This document shows, piece by piece, positions 1-7,247 of a DNA stretch of 26,397 nt (its first letter is position 1; each line of letters begins with the position of its first letter). The DNA comes from Lachnospiraceae bacterium (lineage in GTDB: Bacteria; Bacillota; Clostridia; Lachnospirales; Lachnospiraceae). Both the position numbers and the translations under genes were made by a program. The stretch is taken from positions 1 through 26,397 of the forward strand of contig DNLO01000112.1 in assembly GCA_003488445.1 (NCBI GenBank). Direction: 5' to 3'. The notes under the pieces are model-generated. The model saw nothing but the letters and a program-made list of their open reading frames with translations. It had not been told where the DNA came from and did not search any database.

Positions 1-24
1 GTGGTTCGAATCCACCACCACCCA
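1..24 (+). tRNA. tRNA, 3' end only (identity not readable)
   Basis: The window opens inside a tRNA. A T-arm (GTGG, loop TTCGAAT, CCAC) is followed by the 3' strand of an acceptor stem (ACCACCC, 17-23) and a discriminator A at 24. No CCA is encoded. The anticodon lies outside the window; the implied 5' acceptor strand GGGTGGT is compatible with tRNA-Val but does not prove it. Confidence 0.8.
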
Positions 25-26
25 GC

Positions 27-120
27 CCGATACGAGTCTTATGAGACGAGGTTTATCGGAAAATGCCATTATATGACGGAAGTAAGTCCTGCAAGGACGA
101 TACTAAAGTCGTGGCAATGG
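27..120 (+). other. structured spacer between tRNA genes
   Basis: This 96-base spacer has no gene, but it holds a nested hairpin (CCGATA 27-32 with TATCGG 54-59, enclosing GTCT 36-39 with AGAC 44-47). A second hairpin follows (GTCCT 86-90 with AGGAC 94-98), inside a possible outer pairing of TGCCA 64-68 with TGGCA 112-116. These may be processing structures in a tRNA precursor. The function is inferred only. Confidence 0.3.
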
Positions 121-194
121 CGCGGGGTAGAGCAGTCTGGAAGCTCATCGGGCTCATAACCCGAAGGTCACAGGTTCAAATCCTGTCCCCGCTA
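121..194 (+). tRNA. initiator tRNA-Met (anticodon CAT)
   Basis: A complete cloverleaf can be drawn. The anticodon loop CTCATAA gives CAT, and the stem carries the three consecutive G-C pairs (GGG/CCC) diagnostic of the initiator. Position 1 (C) faces T at position 72, so the first acceptor pair is unpaired, as expected for formyl-Met tRNA. The discriminator is A194 and CCA is not encoded. This tRNA delivers formyl-methionine to start codons. Confidence 0.95.
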
Positions 195-196
195 TT

Positions 197-210
197 GTGG
201 TCGAGACCAC
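197..210 (+). other. short hairpin between tRNA-fMet and tRNA-Phe
   Basis: GTGGT (197-201) pairs with ACCAC (206-210) around a CGAG loop, directly between the two tRNA genes. It is probably a spacer structure in the common precursor; there is no T-run, so it is not a terminator. Confidence 0.4.
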
Positions 211-215
211 GGTTT

Positions 216-288
216 GCCCTGATAGCTCAGTTGGTAGAGCAAGGGACTGAAAATCCCTGTGTCGCCGGTTCGATTCCTGCTTAGGGCA
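216..288 (+). tRNA. tRNA-Phe (anticodon GAA)
   Basis: The acceptor stem GCCCTGA pairs with TTAGGGC and the discriminator is A288. The anticodon stem AGGGA/TCCCT encloses the loop CTGAAAA, giving anticodon GAA for phenylalanine. The D-arm GCTCAGTTGGTAGAGC is standard. The T-stem reads GCCGG against CCTGC, so its middle pair is a C-T mismatch where a G-C would be usual. CCA is not encoded. Confidence 0.95.
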
Positions 289-294
289 CAGAGA

Positions 295-329
295 AGAGAT
301 ATCATCCGAAATGGCTGATATCTCTTTTT
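295..329 (+). terminator. rho-independent terminator of the tRNA cluster
   Basis: AGAGATATCA (295-304) pairs perfectly with TGATATCTCT (316-325) over 10 bp, with an 11-base loop, and runs straight into a T-tract (325-329). It lies 7 bases after tRNA-Phe and separates the tRNA operon from the protein-coding operon that follows. Confidence 0.92.
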
Positions 330-332
330 CAT

Positions 333-361
333 TTGCTTTAGAAGGCGAATGTTGGTAGACT
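333..361 (+). promoter_or_regulatory. possible sigma-A promoter for the 397-10690 operon
   Basis: TTGCTT (333-338) and TAGACT (356-361) are separated by 17 bases, between the tRNA terminator and the first gene. Each hexamer matches consensus only partly, so this is a weak candidate. Some promoter is expected here because the terminator lies immediately upstream. Confidence 0.35.
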
Positions 362-396
362 AAAGACAACTATGTGACAAAGGAAAAGAGGGTAAA

Positions 397-1338
397 ATGA
401 GAGTATTGGTTACCGGCGGTACCGGCATGGTCGGATCGCATTTCATGAAGAGTTATATGGATGAGGGACATGAGGTCAAGGGCATAGCCAGAAACTCCGC
501 ATCCAGCAGGATGGCGGCCATCCAGGACGACAGCATCATCAGATGCGACATACTGGAAAGAGATGCCCTGATGAGGATATTCAGGGATCTGAAGCCCGAT
601 GTGGTCATACATATGGCGGCTCAGGCCTTCAACGGCGACTCCTGGAATCTGGAGTATGTGACCCACGATACCAACTATAAAGGGACTCTGAATGTCCTGT
701 ACTGCTGCAGGGAAGTGGTGCCCGAGGCGAAGGTGCTCCTGGCCTGCTCCAGCGCGGAGTACGGAAATATCAAAGAAGAGGACTGTCCGCTGAAGGAAGA
801 AAGACTGCTGACACCCCATACTCCTTACGGTGTATCCAAGGCAGGGGTGGAAAATCTGGGGAGACAGTATGCCCTGAACTATAATATGAAGGTCTTCCTT
901 CCCAGAATGTTCATCCATGTGGGTACGGGACATCCCCCCGCAACAGCCATACAGAACTTCGCGAGACAGCTGGCTCTGATCAAGGCAGGAAAGCTGCCAC
1001 CCGAGATCCACGTGGGCAACCTGACGACATACAGGGACTATATCGATGTAAGAGACGGCGTGAAGGCCATGCGCCTGATAATGGACAAGGGCAATCCCGG
1101 AGAGCCCTATAATGTCTGTAACGGAAAGGCATATCAGATACAGGAGATCCTCGATATGCTGGTGGATATATCCGGGACAAAGGCAAAGGTGATCAGCGAC
1201 AAGGCACTCTTCCGTGTAGCCGACGAGCCGCTGCTTCTCGGCGATGACTCGAAGATCAAGGCTCTGGGATATACCAGGGAATACTCTATGAGGCAGACAC
1301 TGGAGGATGTCTTCGCAGATTGGGAGAGCAGAGTATGA
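397..1338 (+). CDS. NAD(P)-dependent sugar epimerase/dehydratase (extended SDR, GDP-mannose dehydratase/Rmd-like)
   Basis: This is a 313-residue extended short-chain dehydrogenase acting on a nucleotide-activated sugar in the cytoplasm. The Rossmann glycine motif TGGTGMVGSH is at residues 6-15, the SSAEYG region near 118-123, and the catalytic tyrosine-lysine pair YGVSK at 144-148. The later stretch with RDYIDVRDGVKA resembles GDP-mannose 4,6-dehydratase and the GDP-4-keto-6-deoxymannose reductase Rmd, so it probably makes or modifies a 6-deoxyhexose donor. The exact substrate cannot be read from sequence. GAGGG lies four bases before the ATG. The stop overlaps the next start as ATGA, coupling it to the glycosyltransferase. 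Confidence 0.88.
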   Translation: MRVLVTGGTGMVGSHFMKSYMDEGHEVKGIARNSASSRMAAIQDDSIIRCDILERDALMRIFRDLKPDVVIHMAAQAFNGDSWNLEYVTHDTNYKGTLNVLYCCREVVPEAKVLLACSSAEYGNIKEEDCPLKEERLLTPHTPYGVSKAGVENLGRQYALNYNMKVFLPRMFIHVGTGHPPATAIQNFARQLALIKAGKLPPEIHVGNLTTYRDYIDVRDGVKAMRLIMDKGNPGEPYNVCNGKAYQIQEILDMLVDISGTKAKVISDKALFRVADEPLLLGDDSKIKALGYTREYSMRQTLEDVFADWESRV

Positions 1339-2066
1339 AATACGAAAATGTCACCATACTCCTCCCTGCCATGGATGAGACCTACAGCATGCGCCAGACA
1401 GTGGAGATCATACTGCATACCTGCAGGCGAGACGATCTGTGCGAGATCATATTCCTGCTGTGCGACAGGACTACGGCAGAATCCAGACAGACGGCGGAAA
1501 AGCTGATAGCGGAGTACGGTACATATATCCCCATGTATATACATGAGCAGGATCTGCCGGGTGTAGGCGGTGCCATCAGAGAGGGCATCATGCTGGCCAA
1601 AGGAAGCCACGTGGTCATGATGTCGTCGGATATGGAGACTGATCCGAATGTGATAAAGACCTTCATAGCAGGTGCGAAGAAGTATCCCGACAGGATCATC
1701 ACCGCGACGAGATGGAAAAAAGGCGGCGGATTCGAGGATTATAACAAGATAAAGCTGGTATGCAATCTGATATTTGAGAGAAGTATCGGTCTTTTGTACG
1801 GAGTGAATCTGACGGATCTCACATATGCCTTCAGGATCTTCCCGACAGGGCTCATGCAGTCCATCAGGTGGGAAGAGCTGAAGCATCCCTTCTTCCTGGA
1901 GACGGCACTGAAGCCGCTGAGGCTGGGTACGAAGTTCATCGAGGTGCCCGCGCACTGGAAAGCAAGGACAGAGGGTGAGAGCCAGAACAGCTTCTTCGCC
2001 AACTTCAAATACTTCAAGACGGCATTTCACAACAGGGTAATCAGCAGAAAAGACATTCTTAAATGA
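1335..2066 (+). CDS. family 2 glycosyltransferase
   Basis: This is a 243-residue cytoplasmic or membrane-associated GT-A fold glycosyltransferase. The N-terminus (VTILLPAMDE) is the typical GT2 opening, and the DMETD motif at residues 99-103 supplies the acidic residues for the metal and nucleotide sugar. The acceptor-side region contains the hydrophobic stretch expected of dolichol-phosphate-mannose-synthase-like enzymes, and no TM helix follows. I chose ATG 1335 because it overlaps the upstream stop as ATGA and has GGGAG eight bases upstream; a TTG at 1320 would only add five residues. It likely transfers the sugar produced by the upstream enzyme to a lipid carrier or surface glycan. Confidence 0.87.
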   Translation: MKYENVTILLPAMDETYSMRQTVEIILHTCRRDDLCEIIFLLCDRTTAESRQTAEKLIAEYGTYIPMYIHEQDLPGVGGAIREGIMLAKGSHVVMMSSDMETDPNVIKTFIAGAKKYPDRIITATRWKKGGGFEDYNKIKLVCNLIFERSIGLLYGVNLTDLTYAFRIFPTGLMQSIRWEELKHPFFLETALKPLRLGTKFIEVPAHWKARTEGESQNSFFANFKYFKTAFHNRVISRKDILK

Positions 2067-3697
2067 AGAAGGCGGTCAAAAAAAAATCCTATCAGCCGAC
2101 GGATGTTGAGATAGCCAGACGACTGACTCTTTTTCTGTTCGCCCTGCTGGCTCTGTTACTGGGGTGGCAGTCTGACGATTCCTTCCACGGCTATGTGATG
2201 ATAAAGCATCTGCTGGAGGGCAACGGATTCGTCTATAACATAGGGGAGAGAGTATGTGCCACGACGGGACCGCTCTACACCCTGTCCTGTGCCATACCTT
2301 ATGCCCTCACGAGGGAAATGTTCTTCACTACCCTTGTACTGAATGTGATCTACAGTACGGCAGCCTACTGGATATTCTCATATATGATCTGCCGCACCAG
2401 AGAACAGATACTGTCGGGATTTTTTGCTTTCTCCCTGTCCAAAGCCTTCATGTCGTATACGACATCGGGTCTGGAGAACAGTCTGCTGTTCCTCTTCGCG
2501 GCACTGTTCATATGGCAGTATATGAAAAGGGATTTCTTCGACGGAAAAGCCCTTTTGCTGCTGGCTCTCACCTTCTCGGGAGTGGCACTCACCCGAATGG
2601 ATGCGGTGCTCTACTTCATCCCGGCCATAGTGTATGTATACCTGACAAGAAGAGACGGGGTTTCCTTTATCAAGTGCGTGGGTACCGGTCTTCTGGGACT
2701 GTGCCCCTTCTTCATATGGGAGCTGTTCTCTCTTTTTTATTTCGGATCGTTCGTTCCCAATACGGCCTATGTGAAGATAGGTACCGGTATTTCTCTTTCG
2801 GACTATATCAAACACGGGATCCTGTATTACTGGTTCACCTTCCTGAATGATGCACTGGTGCTGGTGGTGCCTCTTTGCTTCGTACTGATCACGCTGGTGA
2901 TGAGAAAGCCGAAGTATCTCACCTTAAGCGCCGGCATCGTGATGTACGGTGCATATATACTCAGCATAGGCGGAGACTTCATGATGGGAAGGCACTTCAC
3001 CCTCATGCTCTTCATTTCCGTCCTGTCAGTCACGGCCATGTTCAACAGGGAGAAGGAGCCTTTCGACAGGATAAGGAGGATCAACGGGGTATATACAGTG
3101 ACCGTGATCGCAGCCATGATATGGACGATGACCTTCGGCTCCGTAGTGGGCTCCCAGTATCTGTACGGACATATCTACGGCAGCAATATCTCCGACGAGA
3201 GAGAGTTCTACTTCCCCACCACAGGCTTCTGCAACAATCTGAGGAGTCTGATAAAGGAAGGGAAGACCTGCTGGCAGGACACCTGGAGCGATGAAGGGCT
3301 GGAATACATCCGACGGGAGGAGTTCAAGGGCAGTATAGTAGAGAATGCGGCAGGCATACTGGTGTACAATAATTCCGATATCTATCTGAACGACACCTAC
3401 TGCCTGGGGGATCCGCTGATGTCCAGGCTGCCGGCGGCCTATCATGAGCCCTGGAGAGTGGGACATCTGAGGAGGATCTGTCCCGAAGAGTACAGGTATT
3501 CGGTGGAGGAGGATAAGAATATCATAAGCGATCCCGATCTGCACGAATTCTATGATAAGATACTGATTATCACCAGAGGAGAGCTGTTCTCGGGAGAGCG
3601 GATCCGGACGATACTGGATATGAACCTGGGAAGATACGATCATCTGGTAGAGAGCTATGTGGAGCACCATCCGGAGATATTGGTGTCAGAGGAATGA
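2063..3697 (+). CDS. multi-spanning membrane protein, GT-C glycosyltransferase-like
   Basis: A 544-residue integral membrane protein with about ten hydrophobic segments in the first two thirds and a soluble extracytoplasmic C-terminal part (from about residue 370). The first loop has the acidic pair in QSDDSF, followed by GNGFVYNIGERVCATTGPLY. This resembles the DD...G.VFN.GERVEG.T.PL pattern of lipid-linked-sugar-dependent GT-C enzymes such as arabinosyl/mannosyl transferases. It probably uses a lipid-phosphate sugar on the outer face, perhaps made by the GT2 just upstream. The start overlaps the GT2 stop as ATGA. Assignment to the GT-C superfamily is an inference from topology and this motif. 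Confidence 0.75.
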   Translation: MKKAVKKKSYQPTDVEIARRLTLFLFALLALLLGWQSDDSFHGYVMIKHLLEGNGFVYNIGERVCATTGPLYTLSCAIPYALTREMFFTTLVLNVIYSTAAYWIFSYMICRTREQILSGFFAFSLSKAFMSYTTSGLENSLLFLFAALFIWQYMKRDFFDGKALLLLALTFSGVALTRMDAVLYFIPAIVYVYLTRRDGVSFIKCVGTGLLGLCPFFIWELFSLFYFGSFVPNTAYVKIGTGISLSDYIKHGILYYWFTFLNDALVLVVPLCFVLITLVMRKPKYLTLSAGIVMYGAYILSIGGDFMMGRHFTLMLFISVLSVTAMFNREKEPFDRIRRINGVYTVTVIAAMIWTMTFGSVVGSQYLYGHIYGSNISDEREFYFPTTGFCNNLRSLIKEGKTCWQDTWSDEGLEYIRREEFKGSIVENAAGILVYNNSDIYLNDTYCLGDPLMSRLPAAYHEPWRVGHLRRICPEEYRYSVEEDKNIISDPDLHEFYDKILIITRGELFSGERIRTILDMNLGRYDHLVESYVEHHPEILVSEE

Positions 3698-3699
3698 TC

Positions 3700-4899
3700 A
3701 TGAAAAGAAGAAGTCTTATATTGATGATCGCAGCAATGCTGATCATATGCATAACGGGATGTGGGAAAGGCGACAAGGCGGACGCGGGAGAGGCTGCTGA
3801 AGCTACGGAGACAGCCGCAGTGACGGAAGACAGAGAGCTAAAGACTGTGGACGCCGAGACAGAGGAGGCCGGTCCGGCCCTTTCTGGAGTTGAGAAGCAG
3901 AAGGCCGACATAGCCGGCATGCAGATCACGTACCGCTTCGGAGATATGCAGGAGGTGCTGGGGGGAGACGAGATATCCGGCTGGCTCATAGATCTGCCTG
4001 ACGGCTCGGTATCGGTCAACGAGACTCCCGCAAAGGAATATGTGGCATCTCTTGCAAAGAAATACGATACCTTCGGGCAGACCAGAAAGTTCAAAACCCA
4101 CAGCGGGGAGGAGATAAATGTGTCCGGCGGAGACTACGGATACTGGATGGACAGGGTGTCTACGAGGCAGGAGCTGATAGATCAGATACTGACCGGACAG
4201 AGTGCAGAGATGGTGCCGGTGTATTACGGGACGGCTCTGGTCTACGGAGCGGATGACATAGGCGACACATACGTGGAGATAAACCTCGGTGACCAGCACC
4301 TGTGGGTATATAAAGAGGGCAGTGTCATCAATGAGAGCGATTTCGTCTCAGGCTGTCTCTTCAAGGGAAACGAGACACCGGGTGGAACATACGGCATCAC
4401 TTACAAGGAACGGGACGCTACCCTGGTGGGACAGGGATATGAATCCAGCGTCAAGTACTGGATGCCCTTCAACGGAAATATCGGAATGCACGATGCCTCA
4501 TGGAGGAACAGCTTCGGGGGACATCTGTACTATATGAACGGATCCCACGGATGTATCAATCTGCCAACCTCCAAGGCTGCCGAGATATATGATCAGGTGG
4601 AAAAGGGAGAGCCGGTGGTGGTGTACGGCGGGATCACCAAAGAGCAGGCTGTGTCTACGATGACGGCGGAGGAGAAGTCGCAGGCGATGCAGAAGGGCTA
4701 CATATCAATGTCTGTGGATGACCTCGCGAAGCAGCTGGAGGCACAGGGCCTCGATCCGGCCACGGCCAGGATGCAGGCTGAGTTCCAGATGCAGATGAAG
4801 AATATGACTCCCGAGCAGCAGGCGGCATTTCAGGCCGCTCAGCAGGCTGCAGCCCTGCAGGCCGCTCAGCAGGCGGAACAGCAGGCCGCGCCTCAATGA
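3700..4899 (+). CDS. lipoprotein L,D-transpeptidase (YkuD domain)
   Basis: The product (399 residues from this start) crosslinks peptidoglycan or attaches proteins to it on the outer face of the membrane. A lipoprotein signal ends in ITGC, with the lipidated Cys at residue 21. A PG_binding_4-like segment (around INVSGGDYGYWM) precedes the YkuD catalytic domain, whose SHGCIN motif gives the nucleophile Cys at about residue 285 and a catalytic His nearby. The tail after residue 340 is rich in Gln and Ala. ATG 3700 is preferred over ATG 3694 because AGAGGA at 3688-3693 is six bases away from it. It follows the membrane glycosyltransferase directly, fitting an envelope-building cluster. Confidence 0.92.
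   Translation: MKRRSLILMIAAMLIICITGCGKGDKADAGEAAEATETAAVTEDRELKTVDAETEEAGPALSGVEKQKADIAGMQITYRFGDMQEVLGGDEISGWLIDLPDGSVSVNETPAKEYVASLAKKYDTFGQTRKFKTHSGEEINVSGGDYGYWMDRVSTRQELIDQILTGQSAEMVPVYYGTALVYGADDIGDTYVEINLGDQHLWVYKEGSVINESDFVSGCLFKGNETPGGTYGITYKERDATLVGQGYESSVKYWMPFNGNIGMHDASWRNSFGGHLYYMNGSHGCINLPTSKAAEIYDQVEKGEPVVVYGGITKEQAVSTMTAEEKSQAMQKGYISMSVDDLAKQLEAQGLDPATARMQAEFQMQMKNMTPEQQAAFQAAQQAAALQAAQQAEQQAAPQ
4831..4874 (+). repeat. 17-base direct repeat in the L,D-transpeptidase tail
   Basis: CAGGCCGCTCAGCAGGC occurs at 4831-4847 and again at 4858-4874, in frame, encoding the repeated QAAQQA block of the Gln/Ala-rich tail. Such a repeat could expand or contract by slippage and change tail length. 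Confidence 0.75.
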
Positions 4900-6002
4900 C
4901 AAGGGAACTCGAAGCCCTCTCGGACTCTGACATCTACCCCTTCCATATGCCGGGACATAAGAGACAGCCGGCAGGAGGTGTGCTGGATGAAGTGAGCAGG
5001 CTGGATATCACGGAGATAGACGGCTTCGACGATCTGCAGGCCCCCGGGGGACTGATAAAGGAGATAGAAACACGGCTGGCTGAGCACTACGGCGCAGACA
5101 GCGCACACCTTTCCGTGAACGGCAGCACCTGCGGGATCCTGGCATCCATCTCGGCGGCTGTGGGACACAGAGAGGGACTGCTGATGGACAGGGGGTCGCA
5201 TCAGAGTGCATTTAACTGTGTATATATAGGAGAGCTCAGGTCTCATTATCTGAAGAGGGAGATCGTACCGGAATACAGCATGTCAGGGTGTGTGGCAGCC
5301 GACACTGTGGAGACGGAGCTTAAAGCACTGGAGGAAAAGGGACAGCTGCCGCAGGCTGTCTTTATCACATCTCCCACGTACGAGGGCTTCATAGCCGATA
5401 CGGGAAGGATAGCGGAAACAGTCCATGCATACGGGATACCGCTGATCGTGGACGGAGCACACGGAGCCCATCTTCCGATCGAGAAAGAAGCGGACATCAC
5501 TATCGTGAGCCTGCATAAGACACTCCCGGCGCTGACACAGCTGGCGGCCGTGCTGGTCAGGGGTGAGAAAGTCGATGATGACAGGATAAAGCGTTTCATA
5601 AACATATATCAGACCAGCAGCCCTTCTTATATCCTGATGGCCTCGGCTGAGGGATGCCTGGACCTCCTGGAGCGCGAGGGGGAGGCCAAAAGGGAGCGTC
5701 TTGAAAGGGAGCTTGACGGGATATACGGTTTGAAGAGCCGGCTGAAAAGGCTGGATATCATAGGTCCGGAATATGTCGGAAGGTACGGCATCCACGGCTA
5801 TGACAGGACCAAGCTCAATCTGACGGACAGGACAGGGATGCTGGACGGACAGGATATATATGACAGCCTGAGGCAGAGGTATCGCATACAGCCCGAGATG
5901 TGCATGGGAAGGGACTGCCTCCTCATGACGAGCATCATGGATACAGAAGAGGGATTTACCAGGCTGAAGAAGGCCATATTGGATATAGACGGCAGCCTAT
6001 GA
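4896..6002 (+). CDS. Orn/Lys/Arg decarboxylase, PLP-dependent major domain (split gene, N-terminal part)
   Basis: A 368-residue fold-type I PLP enzyme of the group III basic amino acid decarboxylases (YaaO/SpeA-like), which make polyamine precursors such as putrescine, cadaverine or agmatine. Visible are HMPGHK (17-22), NGSTCG (75-80, phosphate binding), DGAHGAH (186-192, cofactor Asp and His) and SLHKT, with the Schiff-base lysine at 208. Family members are about 480 residues; this frame stops just where the C-terminal domain should begin, and that domain is encoded by the next overlapping frame. The start overlaps the transpeptidase stop as ATGA. In Clostridia this gene commonly heads the yaaR-holB-ricT cluster. 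Confidence 0.9.
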   Translation: MTRELEALSDSDIYPFHMPGHKRQPAGGVLDEVSRLDITEIDGFDDLQAPGGLIKEIETRLAEHYGADSAHLSVNGSTCGILASISAAVGHREGLLMDRGSHQSAFNCVYIGELRSHYLKREIVPEYSMSGCVAADTVETELKALEEKGQLPQAVFITSPTYEGFIADTGRIAETVHAYGIPLIVDGAHGAHLPIEKEADITIVSLHKTLPALTQLAAVLVRGEKVDDDRIKRFINIYQTSSPSYILMASAEGCLDLLEREGEAKRERLERELDGIYGLKSRLKRLDIIGPEYVGRYGIHGYDRTKLNLTDRTGMLDGQDIYDSLRQRYRIQPEMCMGRDCLLMTSIMDTEEGFTRLKKAILDIDGSL

Positions 6003-6226
6003 CGATATACGAAGCAATGACAGCACCATATGAGGATATCGGTATGCAGGAAGCCGAAGGGAGGATCCCGGCAGAGACAGTGTGTATTTATCCGCCGGAC
6101 ATCCCGGTGCTGATCCCGGGAGAGATCATAAGAAAAGAGGATATGGAAGAGATACGCCGGGCTATGGAGAGCGGAAGGCGGGTCACCGGAATATACGGCG
6201 GCCGGATCAGGGTAGTGAAGCAGTGA
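5999..6226 (+). CDS. Orn/Lys/Arg decarboxylase C-terminal domain as a separate small protein
   Basis: A 75-residue protein in the -1 frame relative to the preceding gene, starting at the ATG of an ATGA overlap. It contains EAEGRIPAE, then YPPDIPVLIPGE, the hallmark of the OKR decarboxylase C-terminal domain, and ends VTGIYGGRIRVVKQ as complete enzymes do. Together with the 368-residue part it reconstitutes an almost full-length enzyme (443 residues), missing only part of the interdomain linker. I infer that the two polypeptides assemble. The alternative is a single-base sequencing error or a recent frameshift. No slippery heptamer is visible at the junction. Confidence 0.8.
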   Translation: MTIYEAMTAPYEDIGMQEAEGRIPAETVCIYPPDIPVLIPGEIIRKEDMEEIRRAMESGRRVTGIYGGRIRVVKQ

Positions 6227-6819
6227 AAAAGGTATTCTATCTGACGGGAAAAAGCTCGTCCGGTAAGGACAGCATATATAAACAGCTGATCACGGATAAG
6301 GAGCTGCAGCTGCAGCCGGTGCTTCCCTGCACCACAAGACCCAAGCGACAGGGTGAGACGGAGGGGAGAGAGTATCACTTCGTAGATGAGGAGGCCTATC
6401 AGAGGGCCGAAAAAAACGGAGACGTGATAGAATGCAGGACGTATGAAACCGTACACGGACCCTGGCGGTATTTCACTGCAAGATCGGCCTTTGAAGATGA
6501 CAGGGATTATTATCTGGGTATAGGTACGCTGGAGTCATACGTGAAGATAAGGAGCCGTTTCGGTGAGGCCTATATGGTACCGATATACATAGAGGTGGAG
6601 GACGGCGAGAGACTGAGACGGGCAATGGAGAGAGAAAAGGCGAGCGGGAAGCCGGACTACGCGGAGATGTGCCGGCGGTTCCTGGCCGATGACGAGGATT
6701 TCTCCGATGAGAAGCTGAAAGAGGCGGGCATAGGGCCGGAGTATATATTCGAGAATGATGATCTGGAAGACTGTATAGACAGGATCAGGGGAACTATCAT
6801 TGGATATCAAGGTAAATAA
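6223..6819 (+). CDS. guanylate kinase-like protein (atypical)
   Basis: A 199-residue P-loop nucleoside monophosphate kinase-like protein. The Walker A motif is GKSSSGKDS near residue 9, followed by TTRPKRQGETEGREYHFVDE, which matches the GMP-binding TTR..R.GE..G.DY.FV segment of Gmk. The usual DIDVQG strand is absent; the corresponding stretch reads YLGIGTLES, and the NYYGT element is replaced by GPWRYFT, so the true substrate is uncertain. The GTG at 6223 is chosen because it forms a GTGA overlap with the upstream stop, and upstream codons lie over the decarboxylase domain in another frame. Related genes sit in this position in many Clostridia. The 3' end overlaps yaaR by 20 bases. Confidence 0.8.
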   Translation: MKKVFYLTGKSSSGKDSIYKQLITDKELQLQPVLPCTTRPKRQGETEGREYHFVDEEAYQRAEKNGDVIECRTYETVHGPWRYFTARSAFEDDRDYYLGIGTLESYVKIRSRFGEAYMVPIYIEVEDGERLRRAMEREKASGKPDYAEMCRRFLADDEDFSDEKLKEAGIGPEYIFENDDLEDCIDRIRGTIIGYQGK

Positions 6820-7243
6820 TGTAGAACAGAGCTTTCAGCCGGAAGCGGTAAAGCAGGTGCAGGATGCGGGAAGTGATGCATTCCGCTTTGCCTTGATGTC
6901 CAATATCCAGGAGAGCGAGCTGCAGGAGAGACTCTCCAACCTGATGAGTGAGATAACCGCCGAGGGAGAAGTGATCTCCAAGCGCAAGAACATCAAGGAC
7001 ATGAGGCGATACCGCGCCCTGGTCAAGGACTTCATGAACGAGATACTCAACCGCTCCCACCAGTTCAGCCGACAGAACTTCCTGGACAAGAAGGGACGTC
7101 ACAGAGTATACGGCATAATAAAGCTGGTGGACCAGAATCTGGACGATCTGGCTGCGGAGCTTTTGAAGGATGAGAGCGACAATATAGCGATACTCGCAAA
7201 AATAGGAGAGATCAGGGGTCTTTTGATAGATCTGCTGATGTGA
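6800..7243 (+). CDS. yaaR: YaaR family protein (DUF327)
   Basis: A 147-residue, mostly helical cytoplasmic protein of the YaaR/DUF327 family. It contains the family's conserved middle section (ERLSNLMSEI, then RRYRALVKDFMNEIL and the end GRHRVYGIIKLVDQNLDDLA). The biochemical function is not established; the gene is almost always found next to holB in Firmicutes, as here. The start is TTG 6800, supported by AGGGGA at 6787-6792 seven bases upstream and by the fit to family length; it overlaps the kinase gene by 20 bases. Confidence 0.9.
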   Translation: MDIKVNNVEQSFQPEAVKQVQDAGSDAFRFALMSNIQESELQERLSNLMSEITAEGEVISKRKNIKDMRRYRALVKDFMNEILNRSHQFSRQNFLDKKGRHRVYGIIKLVDQNLDDLAAELLKDESDNIAILAKIGEIRGLLIDLLM

Positions 7244-7247
7244 CCGC

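Noticed and set aside
62-118. Possible degenerate tRNA between the first tRNA and tRNA-fMet
   Set aside because: An acceptor-like pairing exists, but only 43 bases lie between the arms and no anticodon or T-arm can be drawn. A structured spacer is more likely.
370-1011. 213-codon minus-strand frame opposite the sugar SDR gene
   Set aside because: The plus-strand gene has complete Rossmann and YxxxK motifs; the minus frame has no motif or start signal.
5940-6010. Programmed -1 frameshift joining the two decarboxylase frames
   Set aside because: No slippery heptamer or strong downstream structure is visible; an ATGA reinitiation start explains the arrangement.
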